Assembly: GCA_964538625.1 (NCBI GenBank)
Contig: CAZIGH010000007.1
Coordinates: 1-64,000, forward strand
Source of the DNA: JAEUHM01 sp964538625
Lineage (GTDB): Bacteria > Verrucomicrobiota > Verrucomicrobiia > Verrucomicrobiales > Verrucomicrobiaceae
Reading direction: 5' to 3'
Length of the DNA stretch: 64,000 bases
The notes beneath the pieces were generated by a model. The model was not told the DNA's origin and made no database searches. It saw only the letters and a program-made list of their open reading frames with translations. This document shows positions 1 to 10,800 of this stretch, piece by piece (position 1 is the stretch's first letter; each line of letters begins with the position of its first letter). A program made the position numbers and the translations under genes.

Positions 1-1967
1 CGCTTGTGCGGACGATGTTGGTCAAGGCTGCGATCAATCCAGTGATAGTCCGTGATCTTGAACTGCATGAGGGTGGCGAGGTCCTTCGCAGGATCGGTGA
101 GGCCGAGGATGTGTTTGGCCCGTGCATCGGAGCTGGTGTCCAGCGCATTGCCGAACCACATGCGGCGGCTGACCATCTCGCCGTCGAAGATGGCGGAGAT
201 GTATTGGTAGATGACGGTGGCGTTGTCGGCTGCGTTGTTGTTGTGACTCACGTATTCTGCGTCCGCACCATTGCCGAGGAAGACGCCATTGGCTGGGCGG
301 TCGGCTCCGGTGAAGCTGTGGCTCCAGCCTGCGGTCTTCACGTGTGGCGTGTGCGACTTGACGTGCAGAGGTGCTTTGGGATTGCTGACGTTGATGCCTA
401 CATAGCCAAGGTCAGCCACTTGATCGGCGAGTTGTTCATCGGTGGAGGCGCGCTTGAAGGTCATGATGCCGATCTCGGAGCTGTCGGAGTTGTTGATCCA
501 GCGGAGGTCGGCAGTGCCGCTGGAGCGGTTGGTGAGGGCTAGGCTGCGAGGGGCTGAACCTGCGGTGAGAAGCAGGCGGGAGGTGCTGCTGCCCTCTGCC
601 TCCGCGCTGGCGCGGGTGCTGGTCACTTTGGCCAGTCGAACGCTTAGCAGGCCGGTGCTATTGTTCAGAGTCATGATGCTCTGAGTGCCGCCGTACCAGG
701 TGGTGGTGGTGGCAGAGGGTGCTACGGTGTAAAGATTGCTGGAGGAACTCATGCCGAAACCGACGAGGTCAGAAGAGGGGTCGGTGCCATTGAGAATGAT
801 CCTCATGCCGGTGGTCGTGTTGGCTCCGGTGATGGGTGCACTCTCGGTGCTGGCCAAGGAGTCACCCCAGCCTGTGGCTCCGCCGAGCACGAAACGTTTC
901 GTCGCTGAGAGTACCTGAATGGCGCCAAACGTGGCCCCGCCGGGCAGGATGATGCTGCCACTGACGGTGAGGTCCTTGATGGTGATCCTTCCGGCGCTGT
1001 CGATGTTTAGCTCGTTCCCAACGGGACCTGTAAGCGTGCCGCCTTTGCTGAGATTGATGGCACCTTCTGCGGTAATGCCGGCGAGTTCGCTGCCCGCTGG
1101 TGTAGCGCGGATGCTGAGGCTGGTACCGGTGAGCGTGGTGCCGGTGATGGCTCCGCTGGTGGTGATGCCGCCGCTGCTGAGTCCACCGGTGAGGGCGAGG
1201 TTTCCGGCAGCGGTGATACCTCCTCCAAGAGTGAGGGTGCCGGTGGCCTTGATGTTGCCACTGACATCGAGTCGCTCGGTGGCGGGGTGGATGCCTATGC
1301 CGACATTTCCGTCTCCACCCCATGACAGGGCGAGGCTCTGGGTACCGCCTACGGATGAACCTAAGCCGCCACCGCCCTGGCCAAAGAGCACGGGGCCGTT
1401 GACGTTCACATTGTTGAAGCTGCGGGAGCTATTGTAGTGGCCAAGGCCGTAGTCAGCGGATGCTGGATTGTCACTGGGGAGGAATCGCAGATCCGTTCCG
1501 GGCGTGACGCTGTCTGCGCTGCGGGCACGGAAGGCATAACCCGTGCTGACCATGCGCTGGCGGGGACTGATGGGAGGGTCGGCGGCGGTGTTGGCGGGAT
1601 TGATGACGCCATCTCCGCCATCGATGGTGACTTCGAGGTAGAGGTTGGCACCTGATGCGGCGAAGACTTTGGAGAGAGGTTCGCGGGTGTAGGTGGGCAC
1701 TGCGATTCCGTTGCCGAGGAGCACGGTGAACTCGCCGTTGTAGATGTTGGCATACTGCTGCTCGGTCCAGACACGGTTGCCGCCGGTGGGTGCATCAAAG
1801 AAGCTGAAGACCATGAGGCGATTCACTGGTGTGCCTGCGCCCACCAGGCCGCCGGCGCCGGAGATGCGGCCTTGATAGCTGAGAAGCTCAGGCACCGAGT
1901 CTGCCCGCAGGTGCGAGCTGATACCGCAGAGCAGGGTGAGGAGGGCGGAGCGGGTGAACTTGTTCAT
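1..1967 (-). CDS. Secreted tail-fibre-like protein with S74 chaperone domain (3' end outside window)
   Basis: This minus-strand frame opens with ATG at 1967 and stays open for 655 codons to the left edge, so its C-terminus is missing. Residues 1-22 form a signal peptide (MNKFTRSALLTLLCG...RA). The N-terminal part begins ELLSYQGRISG and is followed by low-complexity Gly/Ser/Thr repeats with the phrase GNVGIGIHPATERLDVSGNI, which is typical of tail-fibre-like bacterial proteins. Near the edge, SSDARAKHILGLTDP followed by FKITDYHWID matches the start of the Peptidase_S74 intramolecular chaperone domain, which trimerises and then cleaves itself off phage tail spikes. No phage gene is nearby, so I infer a trimeric surface fibre. 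It is the last visible gene of a five-gene operon and starts 17 bases after the preceding stop. Confidence 0.8.
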   Translation of the reverse strand, partial: MNKFTRSALLTLLCGISSHLRADSVPELLSYQGRISGAGGLVGAGTPVNRLMVFSFFDAPTGGNRVWTEQQYANIYNGEFTVLLGNGIAVPTYTREPLSKVFAASGANLYLEVTIDGGDGVINPANTAADPPISPRQRMVSTGYAFRARSADSVTPGTDLRFLPSDNPASADYGLGHYNSSRSFNNVNVNGPVLFGQGGGGLGSSVGGTQSLALSWGGDGNVGIGIHPATERLDVSGNIKATGTLTLGGGITAAGNLALTGGLSSGGITTSGAITGTTLTGTSLSIRATPAGSELAGITAEGAINLSKGGTLTGPVGNELNIDSAGRITIKDLTVSGSIILPGGATFGAIQVLSATKRFVLGGATGWGDSLASTESAPITGANTTTGMRIILNGTDPSSDLVGFGMSSSSNLYTVAPSATTTTWYGGTQSIMTLNNSTGLLSVRLAKVTSTRASAEAEGSSTSRLLLTAGSAPRSLALTNRSSGTADLRWINNSDSSEIGIMTFKRASTDEQLADQVADLGYVGINVSNPKAPLHVKSHTPHVKTAGWSHSFTGADRPANGVFLGNGADAEYVSHNNNAADNATVIYQYISAIFDGEMVSRRMWFGNALDTSSDARAKHILGLTDPAKDLATLMQFKITDYHWIDRSLDQHRPHK

Positions 1968-1984
1968 CGGGAGTGGAAAGAGGG

Positions 1985-3934
1985 TCATGGGACGGTGATG
2001 GAGCCGAGTTCGGAGGCGCGGCGAAGTTCGAAGTAGCCTGAGACTTGGAGCGGTTGTTTGTGCAGACCGGTGATGGTTTCCTGGTAGTAGCCGCCGATGA
2101 CGCTGGTGCCCCAGCCGGTGGGGCTGACGTTGTCCACTGGCGGCACGGTGGTGAAGGTGAACTGGCAACTGCGGGTGATGTTGTAACTTTCGTTGCCGGC
2201 GGGCAGCGGTGCATTGAACCGTGCATTGAGGTTGTCGTGGTCGGGGTGGTACTGGTGCACGAAGGGGTTGGTCCGGTCATTGAACGGGATGGTGAAAGTG
2301 CGGGTGAGCTGTCCGGGTATGGTCACGCTGCCGCTGCCGCTCTCGATGATTTGATCCAGCGGCAGGGTGGTGGCGCTGATGCGCTGAGCGCTGGCTTTTT
2401 CATCCTGTCTGAGGTGTGACTCCCGAGTGCAAAGACCGATGGGATGCGGTGGTGCTGCGAGACGCCCGATGAAGACCTGAGAGAGCAGCCGCGCGATGCC
2501 GGCGTCATCCACATGCAGGATGGTGCGCATGGGGAACTTGCGCGGGACGGTAGTGCCTGAAAGAGGTGGAGGCGCTGCAACGCTGACCTGCGGTGTGTCT
2601 AGGTAGCCGCTGCCTGGGTGGGTGACGGTGAAACCGGTGACGACTCCACTGACGACGGTGGCGGTAGCGGTGGCCTGCGTGCCGCCGGAGGGCGGTGGCT
2701 CGATGGTGACAACTGGCGCAGTGACGTAACCCGCTCCACCGGTGCCGTTGACTTCAATGCTTGAGACGCGGCCGGCGGCACCCTGCACGGCGAGCTTGGC
2801 TGAGGCGAAGGCGGGCTTGGTGACCTGGCTGCTGACATTGGTCAGGGTGACGTCCCCGAGCCAGAGGCCTGCGAGCGATGTCTTGGAGGCGGAGACGGGA
2901 AGGAAGACTTCCATGAGGTTGCTGCTTTCCGTGAGTTTGAGGAAGGAGGCGTAATAGGAACCTGCGGGGCCAGTCATGAGGCTGCGGTTGATGCCGAAGG
3001 TAAGCTCGATGGTGGTCTGCGGTGCGATGCTCTCTGTGTAGGAGGCGGTAATGGGCACTTCTGTCCATGTGGCGCTAACGGCATTGAACGTGCGGCGGGT
3101 GATGGGCACCGGTCCGCTGACTGAGGGACTACCGGTCGGGGCGGCCTCGCTGTTTTGCGGTGCGATGGTGAGAGTGATGGCGGCAGTGGAGCGGTTCCGC
3201 ACGAGCACTTTGGCGATGGACTCGGTCCTGCCGAAGACGATGCCTTTGACGACGTCTGTGGTGATTTCAACTGGGCCATAGAAGTTGCTAACCACTTCGG
3301 ACGAGAACCAGTAGGCCTGAGTACGGTCCACGCGCTCGGTGGTGGGTGCGAAGATCTGCATGGGGTTGCCTGCGCCGAGATCACCGCCCACGTATTTGAA
3401 GATTTTTGCGTTTGCGGAGATGGCGGAAGGGAAGGCGGCAAAGTAGTTGGAGAAGAGGGGGAAGTTACTGCCGTTCTTGAACGAGGGGAAGCCGAGCAGG
3501 TTGGCACCTGCGCGGACCCACGTTGCTGCTGGTGGAATAACGGCCTGCTTGATGGGCACGGTGTAGGTACTGCCTGAGGAGCCGCTGCACTTGACGAGGT
3601 AGGAGGCCTGGCCGGAGAGTTCGCTCAAGTTGCTATCGGCAGGGATGCCGCGACGCCACACGGACCACTCTGGGGTGGCGGCACTGGGAATGAGCGGGGA
3701 CTCAGTGAACTGTACCTGCTGCGGGTTTGGATTCCACCTCCACACTTCCTGGATGGTGCTGGGCAGCACGGCGTCAAGGGAGCCATACTTGACGTCGCCG
3801 GTGAGGAAGATGGCATTCCATCCTCCTTTAAGGGTGTAGGTGGTGGTCTGCCACTGTGCCAGTGCCGCGCTGTGCATGGCGATGAACACGAGGGCGACCA
3901 GCAGGAGGGATTTCCGAAGGTGGGAGGAACTCAT
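1985..3934 (-). CDS. Secreted protein of unknown function, 649 residues
   Basis: Residues 1-26 are a signal peptide (MSSSHLRKSLLLVALVFIAMHSAALA). The mature protein opens TTYTLKGGWNAIFL. Around residues 395-445 it has the repeat phrases GGAGYVTAPVVTI and HPGSGYLDTPQVSV, a Gly-Tyr module I recognise from large exported verrucomicrobial proteins but cannot name. The C-terminal third contains NDRTNPFVHQYHPDHDN and ends in a beta-rich segment, QVSGYFELRRASELG. No catalytic motif is visible. It sits 21 bases downstream of the Ca-binding-repeat gene and 17 bases upstream of the tail-fibre gene. I infer a cell-surface or matrix role from the operon only. Confidence 0.8.
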   Translation of the reverse strand: MSSSHLRKSLLLVALVFIAMHSAALAQWQTTTYTLKGGWNAIFLTGDVKYGSLDAVLPSTIQEVWRWNPNPQQVQFTESPLIPSAATPEWSVWRRGIPADSNLSELSGQASYLVKCSGSSGSTYTVPIKQAVIPPAATWVRAGANLLGFPSFKNGSNFPLFSNYFAAFPSAISANAKIFKYVGGDLGAGNPMQIFAPTTERVDRTQAYWFSSEVVSNFYGPVEITTDVVKGIVFGRTESIAKVLVRNRSTAAITLTIAPQNSEAAPTGSPSVSGPVPITRRTFNAVSATWTEVPITASYTESIAPQTTIELTFGINRSLMTGPAGSYYASFLKLTESSNLMEVFLPVSASKTSLAGLWLGDVTLTNVSSQVTKPAFASAKLAVQGAAGRVSSIEVNGTGGAGYVTAPVVTIEPPPSGGTQATATATVVSGVVTGFTVTHPGSGYLDTPQVSVAAPPPLSGTTVPRKFPMRTILHVDDAGIARLLSQVFIGRLAAPPHPIGLCTRESHLRQDEKASAQRISATTLPLDQIIESGSGSVTIPGQLTRTFTIPFNDRTNPFVHQYHPDHDNLNARFNAPLPAGNESYNITRSCQFTFTTVPPVDNVSPTGWGTSVIGGYYQETITGLHKQPLQVSGYFELRRASELGSITVP

Positions 3935-3955
3935 GGGAGGGTGGAGTGAAGGGGC

Positions 3956-4810
3956 TTAGCGCACAGTGAGGCGGTAGAACTCGTTGCCAGAGGTGCCGGG
4001 GTTCGGGGTGACGAAGACGGGAATAATGCCGACATCTTGAGCGGCGTACAGGTCATCCCGCGGGCTGGTACTTGTGCCGGTGCTGAAGCTGACGCGCGTC
4101 CAGGTGCGGAGGTCACGCGAGCTTTCGATGGTGTAGGTTTTGCCGGTGATGCCGTAGAACTCGAGCTTGGTGTAAGAGGGGGTTTTCTCTTTGATGTTCA
4201 GGGCGAAGGTCTCGGACGCATCCGTGGCATAGGTGCCGGCGAGGTATTCCAGCCAGTTGCTGAAGCCGTCGCCATCAAAGTCGCCATTCTTGGTGATGAG
4301 GTGGATGGGCCAGTTGCCGTTGGCATCAGGATAATAGCCTGCGAGGTAGAGCTGCCACTGTTCCCAGATGTCAGGCAGGCCGTCGCCGTCGAGGTCTTCG
4401 CCGAGATTGAGATCAAGCCGCACGCGTTCGCCGCCTTTTCCTGTGGTGAGAGTGCCGTTGACTTCGATGGGGTAGAAGAGGGCACCATCCATCTGGACCA
4501 CGAGGCTGAACTGGCTCTGCGGAGTGAGGACATCTTTCTTGTAAGCTAGAGTGCCGCTGCGGGCGTGGTCTAGGCTGATGTTGAGCTCGTAGTTCTGATC
4601 GAGCCGGCGGCTGGAGTCGATGCTGGTGCGGCTGACCTCCTGACCGTCTTTAAGCAGGATCAAGGTGGCACCTTGAGCGGTGATGGCCTGGCCTACCTGG
4701 TCACGCACCATGCCGAAGAGGGTGTAGTAGGGAGCAGGCGGAAAGGCTGTGAGCGTAGAGGCGCTGAGGAGGAATGCCGTCAGCAGGGTGAAAGGGAGGC
4801 ACTTGTTCAT
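3956..4810 (-). CDS. Secreted protein with DxDGDG calcium-binding repeats
   Basis: I chose the ATG at 4810 because the product then begins with a clean signal peptide (MNKCLPFTLLTAFLLSASTLTA). The longer frame would need a TTG inside the upstream gene. The 284-residue protein has a carboxypeptidase-regulatory-like segment after the signal (YTLFGMVRDQVGQAI), then EDLDGDGLPDIWEQ and GDFDGDGFSNWLEYLAG. These are thrombospondin-type-3/dockerin-like calcium loops common in Verrucomicrobia. The C-terminal part (KLEFYGITGKTYTIESSRDLRTW) resembles the beta domain that often ends such proteins. It starts 14 bases after the stop of the 2102-residue protein, so the two are probably co-transcribed. Function is unknown; a surface structural role is an inference. 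Confidence 0.8.
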   Translation of the reverse strand: MNKCLPFTLLTAFLLSASTLTAFPPAPYYTLFGMVRDQVGQAITAQGATLILLKDGQEVSRTSIDSSRRLDQNYELNISLDHARSGTLAYKKDVLTPQSQFSLVVQMDGALFYPIEVNGTLTTGKGGERVRLDLNLGEDLDGDGLPDIWEQWQLYLAGYYPDANGNWPIHLITKNGDFDGDGFSNWLEYLAGTYATDASETFALNIKEKTPSYTKLEFYGITGKTYTIESSRDLRTWTRVSFSTGTSTSPRDDLYAAQDVGIIPVFVTPNPGTSGNEFYRLTVR

Positions 4811-4824
4811 GGGGATGGGAGGTA

Positions 4825-7800
4825 TCAAGGTGTGGGGGGAACGCGGTTATCCCAGAAGTGGACTTTGCCGCTCAAGATGGGGGAGTTCGCTGTGGTTTGC
4901 GGAGGAGCGGGAAGCTGTGGGAGAAGGAAGTGGCCTATGCCGAGCAGGTAACCCACCTTGGGCACCATCATGCCCGAGTAGGTGCCGCGCCGGGAAGGTG
5001 TGGAGACCGCTCCTGGCACGGTGAACCTGCCGCTGAAGAGGCCGGTATTGCTGTTGAAGACTGGCACCGAAACGGCGTATGGCGTGGGTGAAGTGAGCTG
5101 CACCTTGTTGGTAGTGCCTGTGGGAGCTGGATTGTAGAGACGCAGCAACTGGGCGAATCCGTCATGGATGTCGAGGCCACCATCCACGAACTCCATGACA
5201 CTGTTCGGCGTGCCCGATGCGGAGGCGGGTAGGGCTGCGATGAGCTGGCCGGCGGCGGGACTGGTGTAGAGTCCACCCTCAGCCTGGAGGAGAAGCGTGA
5301 CGCCCTGACGATAGAAGCGGTCCTTCGAGGCAGGGAGTGCAGGGGGGCGCTTCCAGTCCAAGGTGCCAGAGACGGGATTCGGGATGATGCTGGGATTGGG
5401 AATGGTGGGTCGGAGCAGGGTGACCTGGAGCCTTCCAAGCAACGAGCCCTGGTTTTTGTAAAGCGGTGCGAAGACAAGGGCTTGCCCTTCCGGCCCGATG
5501 AAGCTGGCTCCGGTGATGGCGCTACCGTCTGGCAGGCGTCCAGACATGGCAAACCGGCCGTCATCTTTTGCCACGTTGAGGCAAGCAAACGCGGCTCCCT
5601 GAGGCACTGATGCATCCGCATCATCGTGGGTGAGGGCCATGTTGTGGCGGCCTTTGTAACCCGGTGCGGGGTTGAGTGGAGCGGTGGTGCGCCAGAGGTG
5701 ACGCCAACCGGAAACAGGCGCTACGGGCGCTGCTTGGGATGTGGTGGATGGTGCTGCGTTTGGAGGTGGCAGGGGGGTGAGTTCACCAAAGATGCGGTTG
5801 TGCAACGGCTCAAAGCTGACGTTCAACTGACGCTGGATGGAGGCGAGCGTCTGACGGATAATGGGATTGAGCGGATGGAGGGCGTCGATGGTGACGACTC
5901 CAGCGAGCCTGAGTGTGCGGCCATCCGTGGTGAGGCTGCCTGTGTAGGTGCCCCTTCGCGTGAGGTTGATGATAAGGCGCGAGCCGGTGCGTGGGTTCAC
6001 TTCTGCGGTGCGAGCTGCCATACCATGATAAAGGCCGCTGAAGTCTCCGGGCAGAGGGCCGAGGTCACGGTTCAGGCTCTCCACCAAGTACTGGGGCACC
6101 CAGTTTCCAGGTCTGCGTCCGCCACTGTAATAGACCATGGTCAGGGTGGCGCTACCGCGTGCGGGGACGATGATGTCACTCTCGTAAATGGGCAGGAATG
6201 GATGACTCCTGGTCCTCAACTGCATGGTGCGGAGGAGATTCAAGACGGTGACGCGCACTCCGCGCATGGCCTTGGGTTGCGGGTTGGTAAGCGTAAGGAC
6301 GTGCTCGTAGAGTCCGGTGTCCTGGTTCAGTGTGAGGGGACCAAGCGTGACGATGGGGTCTCCATAGGTGAACATTTCGAGATCATTCCCGTCACCGCCG
6401 AGGTAGGTGATGATAAACTCTTCCCCATTGAACGGATATTCGCCATCCTCTGGCACGCTGATGAAGGTGCCGATGATGGGGTCAGCGCCGTCATTCACGA
6501 CAGGCAGGATGGTGTAGCCGGGCGGTGGGACGTAGGTGCCGACAATGTCGAGACCAGCGTTGGACACATCCACTTCACCATTCACGTAAAGGCCCTGATA
6601 GGCACCGTCGCTTGCAATCTGGATGCGGAGGTTGCTACCGGTGGCGAAATGGACCTTTGTGGCGGTGATGGTGGTGCCAGAGGGGGAGGGCGTGACATAG
6701 GTGCCGGGAGCGAGCAGCACTTCACCAGTGGTGGAGATTTGCCCAGTGGTGATGGAAGCTCCGCTGCGAAGCTCCAGATCACCGGCCAAGCTGATAGCGG
6801 CGCTCTGCTCCACTGTTCCCGCACTTGCATGTCCGACGACGATGGTGCCGCTGGTGATCCTGCCCAGTTCAGCGCTGCTCAAGCCGAGCAGGGTATCAGT
6901 GTCTGAGGAACCGAGTCCGATGGCGAAGGCGTTTGTTTTGGGTCGCAAGGTGGCAGTGTTGCATGTGGCGGTGCCGCCGAGTTCGAGACTGTCGGAGACG
7001 ATGGAGAGGGTGGCTGCGGTGATGGAGGATGCGGCATCCGTTGATACGCCAAAGGAGTCCCCTGCGGTGGAGTGGGTGGAGCCCGTGAGGTTCAGTGCCT
7101 GTCCTGGGGCTTCCAGCGTGCCGGTGATCATGAGGCCATCATTGTGAGCACTTCCTGAAGTGGAGTTGACGCTGGTGCCTGTTAGACTAAGGGCGGCACC
7201 ATTGCCGGAGATGCTTCCTTCCACCACGAGTCCGCGTGAGGAGATGTCAGACAGGGCAGAACTGCCAGTGACGCTGATAGACCCTCCAGCGGTATCTCCT
7301 TCGACGAGGGAGTCCGTGCTGATGAAGCATCCAAGACTTCCTACCACTCCGGCGGGCGCAAGCACCGAACTGGCCGCTGTTCCATTGAGGCTTGAGGTGG
7401 TGACGCCAAGGCAGAGCACTCGCGCGGAATGGGTAATGAGAAGGCCACGGGAGATTCCGCTGGCCGCCGTCCCGCCAGTACCTTCCAAGCTCATGTGGCA
7501 ACTGGTGTTCTTGATTGCGGAGCCATGAACCACGGTGCCAGCGCTGGAGCCGGTGCCGGTGATGGCGGCGCTCAGTCCGCTGACGCTCATGGGCTTGCCT
7601 GAGGTGCCTTCGATGAGCGAGGACTGTTCCATGAGGATGCCTACGGAAGCCATGTCCTCCGGGGTCGTGCCGGTACCGGCTCCGGAGTGGCCGGTGACTT
7701 GCAGTTCGCCTGCGGCGACGATGCCTGAGTCCACCATGTGGAGGCCGAGGCTGCGGACCGCTGAAGTGCCGGCGATGGTGCCCTTCACTTCCACGTCTCC

Positions 7801-10800
7801 AGCTCCGTCGATGTCGGCACTGTAGATCCAAACGCCGGCGGCTTCCGCTGCGCCGGCAGCGCCACGCCCGTGAACGGTAATGCTGCCCGTACCGGTGCTG
7901 ACCAGTCCGCCTCGCAGTTCAATGGCGGTGAAGTTGTCCACCAGGGCTGCGCCGGTGGTGTGCGCCTGGAGGAGGAGGTCTCCATCCACCACACTGACAC
8001 CCGAGCCGGCAGTGAGGATCAGATTGCGAGTGACTTTGAAAGTGGCACTGCCTGTGCCGAGCAGAGTGAGCTGTGCCCCGATGGTACAGCGGTCCACGCC
8101 AGGCACGGGATCATCATTGGTGAGATCCACATCCAAATCTGCATCTGGCTTGAAGTCGATGGCTCCGGTGAAGCTGACGCTGTCATTACCTCTACCGCCG
8201 TGGATGGTCAGGGGGGCCATGCCTGTGGCGGCACCGATGACGATCACATCGTCACCAGCGCCGGCATCCAGAACGACGGTGGTGACTCCACTGGCGATGG
8301 AGACTGGGCCGGATCCGCCGAGCCGGACGGGTCCGTTGTCCACGGTGAAAGTGCGGCCTGTGGCGGTAACGGAGATGTCTCCACCGGCAAGCTGCGAGAA
8401 GTGGAGTGCATCATCCGTGCCGCTGGGATTGTTGACGTTCAGTGGACCTCCTCCGGAAGTGCTGGTAACGAGGTAGTCCGGCTTGGTGTAGAGAACGACG
8501 TCGTTGCCGTCGCCACCAAGGTAGGTGATCTTGAACTCCTCACCGTTGAACGTCATCACTGAACCTTCTGGCAGCCCGGAGAAGGTGCCGGTGATGGCAT
8601 CGGATCCATCGTTGTCGATGATGACAAAGTGTTCGCCGTATTCGGCTGGAGCGTGAGTTCCGCTGAGCTGAAGCGCCAAGCCTGTGAGATCGACCGCACC
8701 GAGAACGTGAAGCATGTCAAAGTCTGCAACGGAGGTGATGGTGAGGTGGAGGGTGTCACCGCTGCCAAAGCTCAGCGTACCGGGACCTCCGCTGGTGAGG
8801 TCTGCATCCGTGCCGATCACTTTGGTGGTGATGGTGGAGGTGGCATCAAGCAAGAGGGCACCAGCGGTGATGGTCCCCGTTTGCAAGGAGATGTTGCCAC
8901 CGCTGCGCAGCTCCAGTGCGCCGGAGCGCGAAAGCGCGGCGAGCTGGGTGATGGCTCCAGCGCTGGAATCGCCGATCTTCAGAGTGTCGGAGGTGATGCG
9001 ATCCAGTTCGGCATCTGTGAGGCCAAGGATGCTGGCGCTGTCTGCTGAACCCAGCTCGATGGGTCTGGCGGCGGACTTTGTGAGAATCTCGGTGGTGGAT
9101 CCGGAGAGTGCTGCTGCGGTGTGGATGCTGAGCATGTCGGCGGTGAACTGGAGGAGAATGCCCGCAGTGAGGGTGGCGTTTCCAACGGTGGTTTTGGTGC
9201 CAGAGATTTTTTGGGTGGCAGCGGTCAGGGCAGCGCCGGTGCCGAGGTCCACGTCTGTGCCGTCAAAGCCTGCCTTTCCGGTGATGCGAAGCTCTCCTGC
9301 GCCGATGTGGATGGTGTTTTGAATGACGGCACCATGGTTGGCGGTGGAGTCTGGTGTAGCGTTCAGTGAGGTGCCCGTGACACTGACAATCTGGCCAGCG
9401 CCTGAGATGCCGCCCAGCAGCAGCACGCCATGCGAGCGGCCTGTGGTCTGCCCGCCGGTGCCCTCGACTGTGAGCTGGGCACTGCCCTGGATGGTGAGAG
9501 TGGCTGTGGACTCGAGCACCACACCTGCGCTGCCCAGTGCGCCTTCAGCGATGGCGGGTGATGCGCCGCCGGTGCCGGTGATGGTGGTGCTGCCGGCACT
9601 GGTGACGGTGCTTCGGCGCAATACGACTGCGGTGCTGCCTACCCCTGAGTCTCCATGGACCGTGCCGGTGAGGTTTACCGTGCCGCTGCCAGAAGAGCTG
9701 ATGCTTGCGTCTTCGAGCAATATGCCTGGAGCGGCCACCGCTCCGGCGGCACCGCGTCCGAGGAGTGAGATCTTGCCCTCGCCAGTGGAGGAGAGCGTGC
9801 CATGCAGGTCGAGTGCGGTGAAGTTTTCACTAAGCGGGATGGCCTGTTGATGGGCCTCTAGCGTGAGGTCTCCATCTTCAACGCTGATGCTGGCGTCAGC
9901 GTGAAGCACGATGTCTCGGTGAGTGCGCACGGTGGCGGCTCCTGTGCCGGAAAGCTGGAGCTGGCCTGAGATGATGCAGCGGTCCGTGCCGTTGCGCTGG
10001 TCCACATTCAAAGATGCATCTGGCGCGAAGGCGATGCCGCCGGTGAAGGTGACGAGGTCATTCCCTTCTCCGCCGCTGACAACAAGCGAGGGGAGGCCGG
10101 TGAAGGCTCCGATGCTGATCTGGTCATGGCCGAGTTCGGTGCTGACGCTGATCTGCGTGATACTGCTTAGGTTTAAGGGCCCCGAGTCATTGTCACGCAG
10201 GGCACCACCATCCACACGGAATCTGCGGCCCGGAACGGAGAAGAGGATTTGACCTGCGGAGGGGGCGGAGAGGGTGAGGGTTTCACCATTACCAGAGATG
10301 TCCACGATGCTAAGCTGGCCGCCGGTGGTAGTGATCTCATAGTCCGGCTTGGTGGGGATGACTCCGAACTGCCAGCTGGACTCTATCTCCGCTTGGCTCA
10401 ATGCGCGGTTGTAGATTCTGAACTCGTCTAGGATGCCATTTTCCGGGACGCCGACGAGGGCTTGGTCCACGAGGTCGGAGCTGTATCCTCCGACTTTGAG
10501 TGTGCTGGTGCCCGTGAGTGTGATGGGATTGAAAGTCTGGGCCACCGTGGTCTTGAGCACGCCGTTCACGTATGCGCGGATCTCACCTGCCGCTGCATCA
10601 TAGACGAAGTGGGTGACGGCGGGTTCACCTGGAATGGTGGCTCCCTGGACGACCACGTCCACGATGTTTGTGGCACGGAGCGTGAGGGTATTGGGGCCGG
10701 AGGTGCCATTGGCGATGCAGCGGAAGAGGCTGGCCGTTTTGTCTCCGAAGACGTAGTAAGCCTGGCCGCCCGCTGAAGGGATGTGGTGAAGACATACCGA

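Noticed and set aside
5626..6906. 426-residue plus-strand frame opposite the giant LamG gene
   Set aside because: It is the complement of repetitive Gly/Ser/Thr codons; the Asp/Gly-rich product is an artefact.
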